From Methanomicrobiales archaeon (GTDB lineage Archaea > Halobacteriota > Methanomicrobia > Methanomicrobiales > JACTUA01), in assembly GCA_030019205.1 (NCBI GenBank), contig JASEFH010000023.1:1-42750 (forward strand): DNA of 42,750 bases. The letters are read 5' to 3'. Under the pieces are notes generated by a model. The model was not told the origin of the DNA. It made no database searches and worked only from the letters and a program-made list of their open reading frames with translations. This document shows, piece by piece, positions 1-7,912 of the stretch. The number at the start of each line of letters is the position of its first letter. Positions within the stretch are counted from its first letter, which is position 1. The position numbers and the translations under genes were made by a program.

Positions 1-342
1 GCGGTAGGTGAAGATCCGCTCCTCCCCGTTCTCCCCCCGCCAGATCAGCGCCACCCTGTTCCTCCGGGAGTTCAGGGCATGGCGGTCCAGGCAGTTGTGG
101 GTGATGTTGAGCTTGCCGTTCACGAACCATCTGGCATGCGGATACTGCCAGTCCTTCACCCTCTCGTAGGGCGCGAACCAGTCCAGCTCCTGCGCTATGT
201 CATCCCAGAACCCCTCCGGATCCTGGATGAACTTCTGGTAGGTCTCCTCGTAGTTCTTCACCCAGGCGTTCTCCCGGTAGCTCCGGTCCGGAACGATCAC
301 CGTCTCCTGCTCGACCAGTTTCACCTCGAACTCGTCTGCCAT
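1..342 (-). CDS. acs: Acetyl-CoA synthetase, N-terminal part (cut by window edge)
   Basis: AMP-forming acetate:CoA ligase activates acetate to acetyl-CoA in the cytoplasm via acetyl-AMP; in a hydrogenotrophic methanogen it would serve acetate assimilation. Only the first 114 residues are present. They match the family's N-terminal cap: YQKFIQDPEGFWDDIA at about 35-50, LDWFAPYERVKDW at about 53-65, then WFVNGKLNITHNCLDRH and the start of the ATP-grasping domain (ALIWRGE). The start ATG at 342 has GGTGG just upstream and a TATA-like element about 45 bp away. The adenylation motif and the catalytic lysine lie outside the window. The family call is strong; the exact substrate (acetate or another short acyl acid) cannot be settled from this part. 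Confidence 0.93.
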   Translation of the reverse strand, partial: MADEFEVKLVEQETVIVPDRSYRENAWVKNYEETYQKFIQDPEGFWDDIAQELDWFAPYERVKDWQYPHARWFVNGKLNITHNCLDRHALNSRRNRVALIWRGENGEERIFTYR

Positions 343-382
343 GGTCCACCTATCCTACATTATTAATCGTTATCAATTCTCG

Positions 383-392
383 ACTTAAAGGT
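383..392 (-). promoter_or_regulatory. Probable TATA box of acs
   Basis: On the minus strand this reads AACCTTTAAG, a purine-rich BRE-like flank followed by a TATA-like core, about 45 bp before the acs ATG in the only AT-rich patch of the region. Position and composition fit an archaeal promoter with a short leader; there is no experimental support. Confidence 0.45.
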
Positions 393-750
393 TATGGTCG
401 AAGGCAGTTGCGCGCATTCCGCGCGATAGGGCAGACGAATCATGGGCGTTCTTCACATCCCCCTGCAGAAAGCGTGGGATGGGGAGGTGTGGCACCCCTC
501 TCCTCCGTGCGTTATACCCGTGCTTCTTCGAACCGGAACGTGCGCAGAGAGGATCGCGACCCGGACGGCCTCGGGCACGGGGGAGCGGGATTCCCCTGCC
601 CCGCACGGAGATGCCGATCCGTGCCGTGACGGAGGCGGCAGGCATCCGCCGGAATGCGTCTGACGCCGCAGTCATACAGCGGATGACCGTGATCGTGCAG
701 AGTCGGGCCGGGGCCGGCCCCCCCGCTCTTCCCCGCATCGCCGCGGGGAC
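393..750. other. GC-rich stretch without recognisable gene
   Basis: This lies between the acs promoter and the 3' end of the ferredoxin gene. Open frames exist on both strands but are rich in Arg, Pro and Gly, lack ribosome-binding sites and resemble no family I know. No tRNA-like fold or U-tract terminator was seen. Confidence 0.5.
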
Positions 751-975
751 TTACTCGACCCGGATGACCTGCGTCGGACAGAGATCCGCGGCTTCCCGCA
801 CACAGTCCTCCTGATCCTTCGGGACATCCCCTCTGCTGATATCGGAACCGGTACGGTACTCCTCTCTGATCTGGCTGAACGTGTCCTGCGGGTTCTCCTC
901 GAACACGCCGGGGCATGTTGTCCAGCAGGCAGCGCAGCTGATGCACCCCGGACGATCGATCTCAACTGCAACCAT
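751..975 (-). CDS. Small mono-cluster [4Fe-4S] ferredoxin
   Basis: A 74-residue soluble ferredoxin, a low-potential electron carrier for cytoplasmic redox enzymes. Cysteines are at 11, 14, 17 and 21 (CISCAACWTTCP) and again at 58 and 66 (CVREAADLCP). The spacing matches Pyrococcus-type ferredoxins, where residues 11, 14, 17 and the last Cys bind one cluster and the Cys21/Cys58 equivalents form a disulfide; position 14, Asp in the Pyrococcus furiosus protein, is Cys here. A loop of about ten extra residues lies between the two halves. The start at 975 was chosen because GGAGGT sits eight bases upstream and the family's N-terminus begins here; the longer open frame upstream is not protein-like. 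It stands alone, with no partner enzyme beside it. Confidence 0.9.
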   Translation of the reverse strand: MVAVEIDRPGCISCAACWTTCPGVFEENPQDTFSQIREEYRTGSDISRGDVPKDQEDCVREAADLCPTQVIRVE

Positions 976-1552
976 ACATGATACCTCCGCGTTGGGTGCG
1001 GGCAGTGGATGATAATTCCACCCCCCGATGAGCGGTACCTCCCAATCGTCGTGCTCCCTGATGTAAGTACCGGATCCTCCTCCAACGCCGTCCCTTCTGC
1101 GGCCGTCGGACGAAGGTCCCGCATCCCGTGGGGATGGGTGCGGATGACAGCGATGGACTGCCTGCGTGTGGGATTTCCATCGGGTTCTGCTCGGTTCTGT
1201 CTGTGGCTTGCAGCTTACCGCCATTCTCGAGGCGCTTCTCGCGGGACCGGGGCATCGAAGACCTGCCTGCCGAGGACGATCACGGATGTCCTCGGGCTCA
1301 TTCTGCGGTTCGAGGGGTGGCCGCCGCACTCCCGGGTGCCACCGGGGGTCGTATTCTGCCCCTGCCGTACCCTTCAGGAGCGGGCAGGCGGGGGCGTCCT
1401 GCGATCATCGGCACATGCCAGGAGCCTCTGCTGCGCTTTACCTGCAAAACCTGCCCATCCCCTGTCTCCAGTAAGTATAAATGAGGTCCGAACATACATG
1501 TGGAATAGCCTGCTGAGACCGACGCAGCTTCGCCAGCTTTTCACTGCACGAG
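976..1552. other. Intergenic region ahead of ycaO
   Basis: About 580 bp between divergent genes. Apart from the ferredoxin ribosome-binding site at its left end and a TATA-like element near its right end, it is GC-rich and has no frame I would call a gene. It contains short imperfect repeats such as GCATCCC and GGGGATGG around 1120-1140. Confidence 0.5.
1474..1482 (+). promoter_or_regulatory. Probable TATA box of the ycaO-tfuA operon
   Basis: AGTATAAAT stands out in GC-rich surroundings, about 75 bp before the ycaO start. It would place transcription start near 1505 and give a leader of about 45 nt. Confidence 0.5.
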
Positions 1553-2782
1553 ATGACATCCATGCACCTGCGGCCCTGCAAGAAAGGATACAGGGAGGAT
1601 ACGCACCGTGCATATCCTCCGGAAGAGACATTACGGCGCATCGAGGGGAAAATGGCCAGCGCCGGCATCACCCGCGTCGCGGACATCACCAGCCTCGATC
1701 GGATCGGAATCCCCGTATTCTCCAGCATCCGCCCTTCGGCCGAAGAGGGTGCGGTGTCGGTCTACAACGGCAAGGGAGCGACCCCCATCGAAGCCCGGAT
1801 ATCGGCGATGATGGAGGGGATCGAGCGGTTCTCGGCGGAGGCGGACGGACGGTTCCTCGAGTGCTCCGCGTACTCGGCGGTCGCACGGACGGAGAATGCC
1901 CTGGATCCCAGCGCTCTGATCCTGCCGCCCCGCACGGACCCAGATCTGGCGGTGCCGTGGGTGAAAGGCTACGACATCCTGCAGGATGAGGAGATCCTGG
2001 TGCCCGCCCATGCCGTGTTCCATCCTCTGGCCGCACGGTACAACCGCCTCTTCCGCACCAACACCAACGGCCTCGCCTCGGGAAACACTCTCGAAGAGGC
2101 AGTATTCCACGGTCTTGCGGAGGTGATCGAGCGGGACGCCTGGTCGCTCGTGGAGGTGAGCCGCAATACGGGCCCCGTCGTCCGCAACGTCACCGATCCG
2201 CTGATCGCAGAATTCCTGCAGAAGTTCGAGAAAGCCGGGGTTTCCGTCGTGTTGCGGGACATCTCCAGCGATATCGGAATCCCGACATTCGCCGCGGTCT
2301 CCGACGACATCCTCCTGAAGGATCCGGCGCTGCTCACCATCGGCATGGGAACCCATACGAATGCGCGGGTCGCCATGCTGCGGGCCCTTACGGAGGTCGC
2401 CCAGAGCCGCCTGACGCAGATCCATGGTGCCCGGGAGGATACCGATCTCGCGGACATCCGGAAGAAGATCGGCTACGAGCGGACGAAGAGGATGAACCGG
2501 CACTGGTTCGAGATCCGTACCGAGAAGGACTGCTCCGAAATACCCTCCTTCGACAGCGACGATTTCCTGACGGACATCCGCCTCCTCCTGCGGCATCTGC
2601 AGGAGAGGGGAGTCGAGAGAGTGATCGTGGCGGACCTGACACGGGAGGAGATCGGTGTCCCCGTGGTCCGCGTGATCGTCCCGGGTCTTGAGGTGTATGC
2701 GATGGACGGGGAGAGGCTGGGGGAGAGGTGCAGGAGTGCAGCCAAGAATCGTCGTCTTTCTCGGCCCGAGTCTGGATCCTGA
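1553..2782 (+). CDS. ycaO: YcaO-family McrA-glycine thioamidation protein
   Basis: ATP-dependent YcaO cyclodehydratase homologue. In methanogens this family, with TfuA, converts an active-site glycine of McrA (methyl-coenzyme M reductase alpha subunit) to thioglycine. Of 409 residues, the YcaO nucleotide-binding signature is seen as S84, E88, E91-R92 (SAMMEGIERF) and E182, H186, E190, E193-R194-D195 (EAVFHGLAEVIERDAW), followed by the conserved THTNARVAMLRALTEVAQSR stretch. The C-terminus ends a little after VPGLEVYAMD, with a short basic tail that lies inside the tfuA overlap. The start is the first ATG after the promoter; a second ATG at 1562 is possible. Immediate pairing with tfuA makes the McrA assignment more likely than a RiPP azoline function. 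Family certain, substrate inferred from context. Confidence 0.93.
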   Translation: MTSMHLRPCKKGYREDTHRAYPPEETLRRIEGKMASAGITRVADITSLDRIGIPVFSSIRPSAEEGAVSVYNGKGATPIEARISAMMEGIERFSAEADGRFLECSAYSAVARTENALDPSALILPPRTDPDLAVPWVKGYDILQDEEILVPAHAVFHPLAARYNRLFRTNTNGLASGNTLEEAVFHGLAEVIERDAWSLVEVSRNTGPVVRNVTDPLIAEFLQKFEKAGVSVVLRDISSDIGIPTFAAVSDDILLKDPALLTIGMGTHTNARVAMLRALTEVAQSRLTQIHGAREDTDLADIRKKIGYERTKRMNRHWFEIRTEKDCSEIPSFDSDDFLTDIRLLLRHLQERGVERVIVADLTREEIGVPVVRVIVPGLEVYAMDGERLGERCRSAAKNRRLSRPESGS

Positions 2783-3392
2783 AGAGGCCCGGCGGATCCT
2801 GCCGGCAGCCGAATACCGCCCGCCGGCGAAGCGTGGCGACATCCTGAGGGCTGCCGGAGACGGCGCCGGCATCCTCGGGCTCATCGACGGAGTCTTCTTC
2901 CAGGACTGCTCCGTGGCGCACCGCGAGATCCTGTCGGTGCTCCGCCGCGGGGTGCGCGTGATCGGGGCCTCCAGCATGGGAGCGCTGCGGGCTGCGGAGC
3001 TGGACGGGTTCGGGATGGAGGGTGTCGGGGAGATCTATGCGCTCTACCGCTCCGCTGCCGTGGAGTCGGACGACGAAGTCGCCCTGAGCTTCGATCCGCT
3101 CTCGTTCCGCCCGCTCTCGGAGCCGCTGATCAACATCCGGCACAATCTGAGGCGGGCGGTGGAGCAGGGGGTCCTGGACCCCGGGGAGGCGGAGACCCTC
3201 CTGTCGGCAGCCCGGGATCTCTACTTTCCCCGGCGGACCTGGGCGGCGGTGCTGCGTGCCGCCGAAGATCGCATCGATTCCGGCTCCCTGGAGAGGTTCC
3301 GCCATTTTCTGGAGACCGACTACAGGGACCTGAAGAGGGAGGACGCGATAGCGGCCCTGCAGAGGATCGCCGAGATCGTGGAGGGGGGATAG
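2736..3392 (+). CDS. tfuA: TfuA-like protein, partner of YcaO in McrA thioamidation
   Basis: A TfuA-core protein of 218 residues thought to help YcaO deliver sulfur to the McrA glycine. It opens with IVVFLGPSL, followed by the family's IGLIDG-like stretch (ILGLIDGVFFQDCSVAH) and the signature GASSMGALRAAEL, then a helical C-terminal half. The GTG at 2736 is chosen because it comes just before the conserved IVVFLGPS and follows GAGAGGTG; the upstream ATG of the open frame would add a non-conserved tail. It overlaps the 3' end of ycaO by 47 bp in another frame, implying tight translational coupling. No catalytic mechanism for TfuA can be read from the sequence. Confidence 0.92.
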   Translation: MQPRIVVFLGPSLDPEEARRILPAAEYRPPAKRGDILRAAGDGAGILGLIDGVFFQDCSVAHREILSVLRRGVRVIGASSMGALRAAELDGFGMEGVGEIYALYRSAAVESDDEVALSFDPLSFRPLSEPLINIRHNLRRAVEQGVLDPGEAETLLSAARDLYFPRRTWAAVLRAAEDRIDSGSLERFRHFLETDYRDLKREDAIAALQRIAEIVEGG

Positions 3393-3534
3393 GGTCTGGC
3401 GGAACAGGCGGACAGGATCGCTGCACCTTCAGGGCCGCGATTCGGAGAGGCGGGGGAAGGCTGATATCGGGTTGGTGACAGATATGGTCAGGAGTTTTCG
3501 ACTTCCCGAAGCGGCGATGACGGGGGGAGAACGG

Positions 3535-3813
3535 ATGATGGTCCGAGTCAGGGCGTTTGCACGGTTTGCCGAGATCATCGGCAGGGATCAGGAGATCGAG
3601 ATCGCGGAGGGATGGACCGTGGGGGTGCTGCTGAACCGCCTCGCCGCACTCCACCCCGGACTCGAGGAGGAACTATACGACGAGCAGGGAGCGCTCCGAG
3701 ACCACGTGATTGTCATGCGGAACCGTCGGCACATCGATACCTGCGGCGGTCTGCAGACCGCGCTCTGCGAGGGGGACGAGATCGCGATCTTCCCCCCCGT
3801 TGCGGGAGGATAG
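3535..3813 (+). CDS. moaD: MoaD-family sulfur carrier, small subunit of molybdopterin synthase
   Basis: A beta-grasp, ubiquitin-like protein of 92 residues ending in the C-terminal GG that is adenylated and thiocarboxylated. The frame shows the MoaD pattern: VRVRAFARFAEIIG, a central LLNRLAALHPGLEEELYD helix, VIVMRNRRHI and the end GDEIAIFPPVAGG. The start at 3535 has GGGGGGAGA upstream; an earlier ATG at 3517 would add six residues. It is followed after 2 nt by moaE, so together they make molybdopterin synthase for the Mo/W pterin cofactor used by formylmethanofuran dehydrogenase and formate dehydrogenase. Sitting just behind ycaO-tfuA, a role in thioamide sulfur supply is also conceivable, but that is inference. 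Confidence 0.9.
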   Translation: MMVRVRAFARFAEIIGRDQEIEIAEGWTVGVLLNRLAALHPGLEEELYDEQGALRDHVIVMRNRRHIDTCGGLQTALCEGDEIAIFPPVAGG

Positions 3814-3815
3814 GG

Positions 3816-4238
3816 ATGCCGTCAGGAACGATCGAGATCCGGGAGGAGGACTTCTCTGTCGACGCGGTACTCTCCGAGCTGCGGGACGAGCGCGCGGGGG
3901 CGGTGGTCAGCTTCATCGGGACCGTGCGGGGCGACAGGATCGAGAAGATGGTGCTCGAGGCGTATCCGGAGGTGGCCGTACAGGAGCTGGAGAAGATCCG
4001 CGAAGAGGCGATGGACAGGTTCCGGATCCTCTCGCTCTCTGTCATCCACCGCATCGGGACACTGTCGGTGGGCGAGAAGATCGTGCTCATCGCGGCAGCG
4101 GCCCCGCACCGCCACGAGGCGTTCCTGGCCTGCGAATACGCGATCGACGAGCTGAAGAAACGCGTACCCATCTGGAAGAAGGAGATCGGGCCCTCGGGAG
4201 AGGTGTGGGTGGAGGGGCACCGGGGAATCTCCCGGTAG
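3816..4238 (+). CDS. moaE: Molybdopterin synthase catalytic subunit
   Basis: MoaE transfers sulfur from thiocarboxylated MoaD to precursor Z (cPMP) to make molybdopterin. The 140-residue product has the hallmark GAVVSFIGTVR at about 28-38, HRHEAFLACEYAIDELK at 98-114 and PIWKKE at 118-123, with lysines at 114/115 and 121/122 matching the pair that act in catalysis in E. coli MoaE. The ATG at 3816 follows GGGAGGATAGGG, overlapping the moaD stop region, with a 2-nt gap. Length and motifs are normal for the family. Confidence 0.95.
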   Translation: MPSGTIEIREEDFSVDAVLSELRDERAGAVVSFIGTVRGDRIEKMVLEAYPEVAVQELEKIREEAMDRFRILSLSVIHRIGTLSVGEKIVLIAAAAPHRHEAFLACEYAIDELKKRVPIWKKEIGPSGEVWVEGHRGISR

Positions 4239-4403
4239 CGGGGGTGCAGTGGTTCCCGCACTGCCGCCCCGTCGATCCCCTCCGCGGCGGCGGGATGGAG
4301 CAGGCCGCGATCCGGCCCCGGATCTCTCCCGGATGCAAGGGGGACCGGCGGGAGCACGGTGCGCAGTGCGTGAGAGCGCGCGAAAGGCAGGAGGCATGAA
4401 CGG

Positions 4404-4598
4404 GTGAGAGTCGAGCTTCCGGGAGGGGGGGCGTGCGAGGTGCCGATTCGGGAATCGAAGATCGCGGACGTCCTCCGCGAGCTCCGCATCAATCCCCTCG
4501 ATGTCATCGTCGTCAAGAACGGGCGGATCGTGCCGGAGGACGACGATGTCCGCGATGGCGATTGCATCCGCCTCATCGACGTGAAGTCGGGCGGCTGA
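4404..4598 (+). CDS. ThiS/MoaD-like small sulfur carrier
   Basis: A 64-residue beta-grasp protein with GTG start; AGGAGG lies about nine bases upstream. It has the ThiS outline: short strands, a helix SKIADVLRELRINPLDVIVVKNGRIV, an acidic turn PEDDDVRDGD, then CIRLIDVKSGG. The C-terminal GG is what is needed for adenylation and thiocarboxylation by an E1-like enzyme. Archaeal proteins of this size serve as sulfur donors for thiamine or tRNA thiolation, or as SAMP-type protein modifiers; which one applies here cannot be told. It is the second GG-ended carrier within 1 kb, 165 bp downstream of moaE and on the same strand. Confidence 0.8.
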   Translation: MRVELPGGGACEVPIRESKIADVLRELRINPLDVIVVKNGRIVPEDDDVRDGDCIRLIDVKSGG

Positions 4599-4947
4599 TC
4601 GCTGCATGCCGATCGGACCGTGCGCGATCGCCGCGGGGCGGGCGGACGTTCCCGCCGCATGCTGAACGCAGGGCAGAGCGCTCCGCGCACCGGCGATGAC
4701 CCGGCATGGGGGGTTCTGAAGGCATCCGAACCCTCCCCGCCCGCGCCGCATCCCAACCTGGCCTGAGGCCTGCTGGATCCATGGCGGCAGCGAAGAGGAC
4801 GGATCGGGATCTCCGCCGATTCGCGGACCGGGTTATCCCGCGCGGCGGAGGTGAGGGGCCTCTCGGGAGAACGCCGCAATCTCTCCGGCATTTGGTGCCC
4901 GTTGCCGGTCCAGCGCGGGAGCGGCAGGTTCTCGCGCCGCAGCGCCT
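4599..4947. other. Gene-free stretch between convergent genes
   Basis: The ThiS-like gene and pelota converge here. The sequence is GC-rich and holds no protein-like frame, no clear U-tract and no tRNA-like fold. One frame beginning near 4706 runs antisense into pelota and was not accepted. Confidence 0.5.
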
Positions 4948-5973
4948 TCATGCGATCGGGAACCGAAGCAGGGCGGCGATCCCCCCGAGCGCCGTCAATC
5001 GACGCCCCGGATCGAAGGCAGAAGAGAGGATCACCACCCGGGCGCCCGTCCGTTCGCTCTCCTCGATCAGTGTCCGGATGCCGGGGTCCCGCAGGAGGTC
5101 GTCCACGACCAGGATCTGCTGGACGGCGCCATAGGAGGTGGCTTCTCGCACCTCCGCCCGCCCGTAGGCAGCGGGCCTCCCGCAGCTGATCCGCATCAGC
5201 AGCTCCTCCATCGCCTGCACCTCCCGCTGGAGCTGGAGGTCGCCCGAGAGGCGCTCGAGGGCCCCCTGGCCGATCACGTCCTGCACCCCTCCCCGCCCGG
5301 TGCGCCGCGTGTCCACGACGCGGATGCGGTCCACGACGGGATCGCCGGCGTCCCGGAGGTATTTCAAGAAATCCTCTTTGACAAAACCGGGCCCGGCCAG
5401 GACGATCGGCCCGGTGACCTCGGCAAGCCAGCGGCGGATCGTATCGAAGAACTCCTGCCTCTGGTAGGCGCCGCCTCCTTTCCCGCTCCCCATGGTCACC
5501 TCCGCCACCTCCTCGGGCCCGTACTGGCGGATGCGGTAGAGCTCCGCAGCACCCTCTTCGAGGGTGAGGATGTGCACCACTCCGAAGACGGATGCCTTCA
5601 CCGCCCGCTCGATACGCTCCCGATCCTGCCGTGTCCAGGTCTTGATCACCGAGATCTCCTGGCCGGCCTCCAGGTTCACCGTATGATAGGAACCGACGTC
5701 CACCCCGAACTGGATGACCCCCCCGATCCGCAGCCTTGCGGCGTAGCTCTGGAAGTCGACCTTCTCCGCCCGGATGCCCAGGCGGACGGGGCGCTTCTCC
5801 GCCTTCTCCGGCCGCACCCTGTCTGTCACCGCCTCCATGCTGCGGAGCGTCGTGGCAAACACCAGATCCCCGGGGCGGATCAGGTGCCCGAGGTGCCAGA
5901 GGTCGTCCAGCGTCTCGGGCACCAGACGTATCTCCCCGTGATCGCCACGGAAGTCCAGGAACTCACTCTTCAT
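4948..5973 (-). CDS. pelA: Pelota (aPelota/Dom34), ribosome rescue factor
   Basis: An eRF1-like protein of 341 residues that enters the empty A site of stalled ribosomes and, with ABCE1, splits the subunits (no-go and non-stop surveillance). It has the three Pelota domains: an N-terminal Sm-like domain (EIRLVPETLDDLWHLGHLIRPGDLVFATTLR), a central domain with YHTVNLEAG and VFGVVHILTLEEGAAELYRI, and a C-terminal eRF1_3 domain ending in LTALGGIAALLRFPIA. The GGQ motif of true release factors is absent, as expected for Pelota. Its ATG lies inside the last codons of rqcH (11-bp overlap), so the two are translated from one mRNA. Confidence 0.96.
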   Translation of the reverse strand: MKSEFLDFRGDHGEIRLVPETLDDLWHLGHLIRPGDLVFATTLRSMEAVTDRVRPEKAEKRPVRLGIRAEKVDFQSYAARLRIGGVIQFGVDVGSYHTVNLEAGQEISVIKTWTRQDRERIERAVKASVFGVVHILTLEEGAAELYRIRQYGPEEVAEVTMGSGKGGGAYQRQEFFDTIRRWLAEVTGPIVLAGPGFVKEDFLKYLRDAGDPVVDRIRVVDTRRTGRGGVQDVIGQGALERLSGDLQLQREVQAMEELLMRISCGRPAAYGRAEVREATSYGAVQQILVVDDLLRDPGIRTLIEESERTGARVVILSSAFDPGRRLTALGGIAALLRFPIA

Positions 5974-7858
5974 GATCCCCCGCGATCTCCGATCCGCCGG
6001 GCGGCACGAATGCCATCACACGTTCGGTGGAGAGGATGCCGCGCATCGCCCGCTCGTACTCCGGGGGGATCTTCTGGCGGAGGAGCCGCACCACCTTCTT
6101 CGCCGTGTCATTCTCCCCGAACGGGCCGGGTGCCAGCTGCACCCGGATGTCCGCGTGTGCGGAGACGGCGCTTGGAGGCCCGCCAATCACGGCCGCCTCC
6201 GGGGTGAGCTGAACTCCGATCGAGACTGCCAGGGGCACATCGCGGTAGTAGGTGCGCTCCCCCCGCACGATGAACGAACCCCGGGTGACATACTCTCCCG
6301 ACGGGGGGGTCTTGCTGATCTGGTCCGGGCGGGCGCTGTAGACGTCCGCTACGAAGTGGCCGGCCTTCCACGCCCCCGAGAAGGAGGCGGCGAACTGGGC
6401 CGCCTCGTCCATCCTCTCCGTCCGACCCTTCACGATAACGACGCTGGCTCCATGAACGTCGGCGTGGACGAAGATATCGCCCCCTTCCATGTACTTCTTC
6501 ACCAGTTCTTCGTTCTGCTCGGCATTCTTCCCGCCGAGCACGAGTACGCCGTCGCTCGTGTAGAACCAGCGGAAACGGTGGAACCAGCGGGGTTTTGCCG
6601 GTGTCAGCGCGCCCCTCCTCTCCAGCTTCTGCCTCTCGGGCAGGGCCCGGTCCATGGCGGCCAGGGCGCCCTCCCGTTTCCTTCGCAGTCTCTTGATCTG
6701 GTCGTAGTAGCTGCCGACCGTCTCCTCGATGCTCTGGTGCAGCGGCAGCTTCACGGATACCCCGATGTCCACCTCCACCGCATTCTCGGCCGGATGCACC
6801 GCCACCACCCTGCGGGCGAGAGGCGTGTCGCTTTTTTTCAGGAGACTCTCGATCTCCTGCCAGGATCGCGTCTTCCGCGCGTCGGACAGGGCGGAGAGCA
6901 CCTCCTGGATCCGGGGGTAGTTCTCGTAGATCAGCTCCGTCACCCTCTCCAGACGCCGGATGCGCTGCTCGAACCGGGCGACGGAGGCCTCCTGCTGCCG
7001 GCGGATCACCTCCTCGCGGGTGAGCCGTGGGGAGGCCTCGGGTTTCGCGGCGGGTGCGGCGGGGTAGTAGGCGGCGAGCGCCTGGTTGAACGTATCGAAG
7101 GTCTGGAGGACCGCACCGCGTCCCAGGGGGATGGGCCAGCAGCCGCTCTCCATGATGACGGGCCTCCTGTCCTGCTTCACGTCCCGCACCAGAGAGGTGA
7201 GAGCGCTGAAGACCGCTCCGGCATCCGCTTCAGCGGCCGGAGCGGTCTTCTCCGCTCCCGCACGGCGGCAGACCTCTTCGGCGTACGGGCCGCCCAGCAT
7301 GCAATCCACGGCGAGGGTGCGGACCAGGTCGCGCCCGGACTGCCGGAGCAGCCCCTCGAATTCGGTCGGAGACCGCTGCGTGCAGTCTATCCCCTCGAGC
7401 GCGTAGGTCGATCCCGGGACCACATCCCGCTCCCGGAAGCGGTGGTGCCAGAGGGGTTTGATGATGGTGTCATCCTCCGTGCAGAGGATCGCGTTCCCCT
7501 CGTCGAAGAGCTCGAGGTAGAGGCGGTAGCAGGCATCCCTCTTCTGGACTGCGATGTAGAAGACCCTCTCCATGCCGACCTGCCCGATCTCCGGGATCCG
7601 CCCGCCGTAGAGGTGCTTCCGCAGGAGCATCGCGAATCCGGGGGGGATCTTCGGAGGCGCGGGGAACGCCGGCGTGAGGTGGGCACGCCTTCCCGCCTCC
7701 ACCAGCAGCTGATGCCGGGCCCCTTCGCCGTTCAGGCGGATGCCGAGCGTCTTCCCGTCGAACTGGTAGATCTTCCCGATCCAGAGAGGGAGCAGGGCCC
7801 GGAGCTCCTGGACCATTGCCGCCAGATCCATCCCGCTCATGCCCTGCAACGTTGCCAT
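5963..7858 (-). CDS. rqcH: RqcH/NFACT family ribosome-associated quality control factor
   Basis: An archaeal homologue of bacterial RqcH and eukaryotic Rqc2/NEMF, which bind the split large subunit with a trapped peptidyl-tRNA and recruit tRNA to extend the stuck chain. Of 631 residues, NFACT-N covers about 8-160 (MSGMDLAAMVQELR, PLWIGKIYQFDGKTLGIRL), a coiled coil spans about 300-360 and 400-440, and the NFACT-R domain follows (WFYTSDGVLVLGGKNAEQNE, GDIFVHADVHGASVVIVKG). The family's conserved Asp-Arg pair (D97-R98 in Bacillus) appears as E97-R98 here. The start at 7858 is uncertain; the ATG at 7840 (MSGMDL) is an alternative that would suit the TATA-like sequence at about 7870. It overlaps pelota by 11 bp. 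Confidence 0.93.
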   Translation of the reverse strand: MATLQGMSGMDLAAMVQELRALLPLWIGKIYQFDGKTLGIRLNGEGARHQLLVEAGRRAHLTPAFPAPPKIPPGFAMLLRKHLYGGRIPEIGQVGMERVFYIAVQKRDACYRLYLELFDEGNAILCTEDDTIIKPLWHHRFRERDVVPGSTYALEGIDCTQRSPTEFEGLLRQSGRDLVRTLAVDCMLGGPYAEEVCRRAGAEKTAPAAEADAGAVFSALTSLVRDVKQDRRPVIMESGCWPIPLGRGAVLQTFDTFNQALAAYYPAAPAAKPEASPRLTREEVIRRQQEASVARFEQRIRRLERVTELIYENYPRIQEVLSALSDARKTRSWQEIESLLKKSDTPLARRVVAVHPAENAVEVDIGVSVKLPLHQSIEETVGSYYDQIKRLRRKREGALAAMDRALPERQKLERRGALTPAKPRWFHRFRWFYTSDGVLVLGGKNAEQNEELVKKYMEGGDIFVHADVHGASVVIVKGRTERMDEAAQFAASFSGAWKAGHFVADVYSARPDQISKTPPSGEYVTRGSFIVRGERTYYRDVPLAVSIGVQLTPEAAVIGGPPSAVSAHADIRVQLAPGPFGENDTAKKVVRLLRQKIPPEYERAMRGILSTERVMAFVPPGGSEIAGDHEE

Positions 7859-7912
7859 GGTATACCAAACTACATATGGATTCACAACAAAAATTAGTCT
7901 AGTGGTTATCCG
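7859..7912. promoter_or_regulatory. Divergent promoter region of rqcH-pelA and the EMC6-like gene
   Basis: A 54-bp AT-rich spacer between two divergent starts. CTACATATGG at about 7869-7878 is TATA-like on both strands and is spaced for a short leader in front of the plus-strand gene at 7913. For the minus strand it would favour the internal rqcH start at 7840 or an almost leaderless message. Confidence 0.45.

Noticed and set aside
1009-1989. A 326-codon frame on plus upstream of and overlapping ycaO
   Set aside because: Different frame from ycaO, low-complexity translation, and it starts upstream of the TATA box that serves ycaO.
1553-3392. YcaO-TfuA as a RiPP natural-product cluster
   Set aside because: No precursor peptide, protease or transporter nearby; this gene pair is the known McrA-thioglycine type in methanogens.
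4706-5134. A frame whose start resembles annotated short proteins
   Set aside because: It runs antisense into the conserved C-terminus of pelota and has no homologue I know.
5972-7897. A 641-codon open frame antisense to rqcH
   Set aside because: Shadow of the real gene; GC-rich third positions keep the opposite frame open. No ribosome-binding site or known motif.
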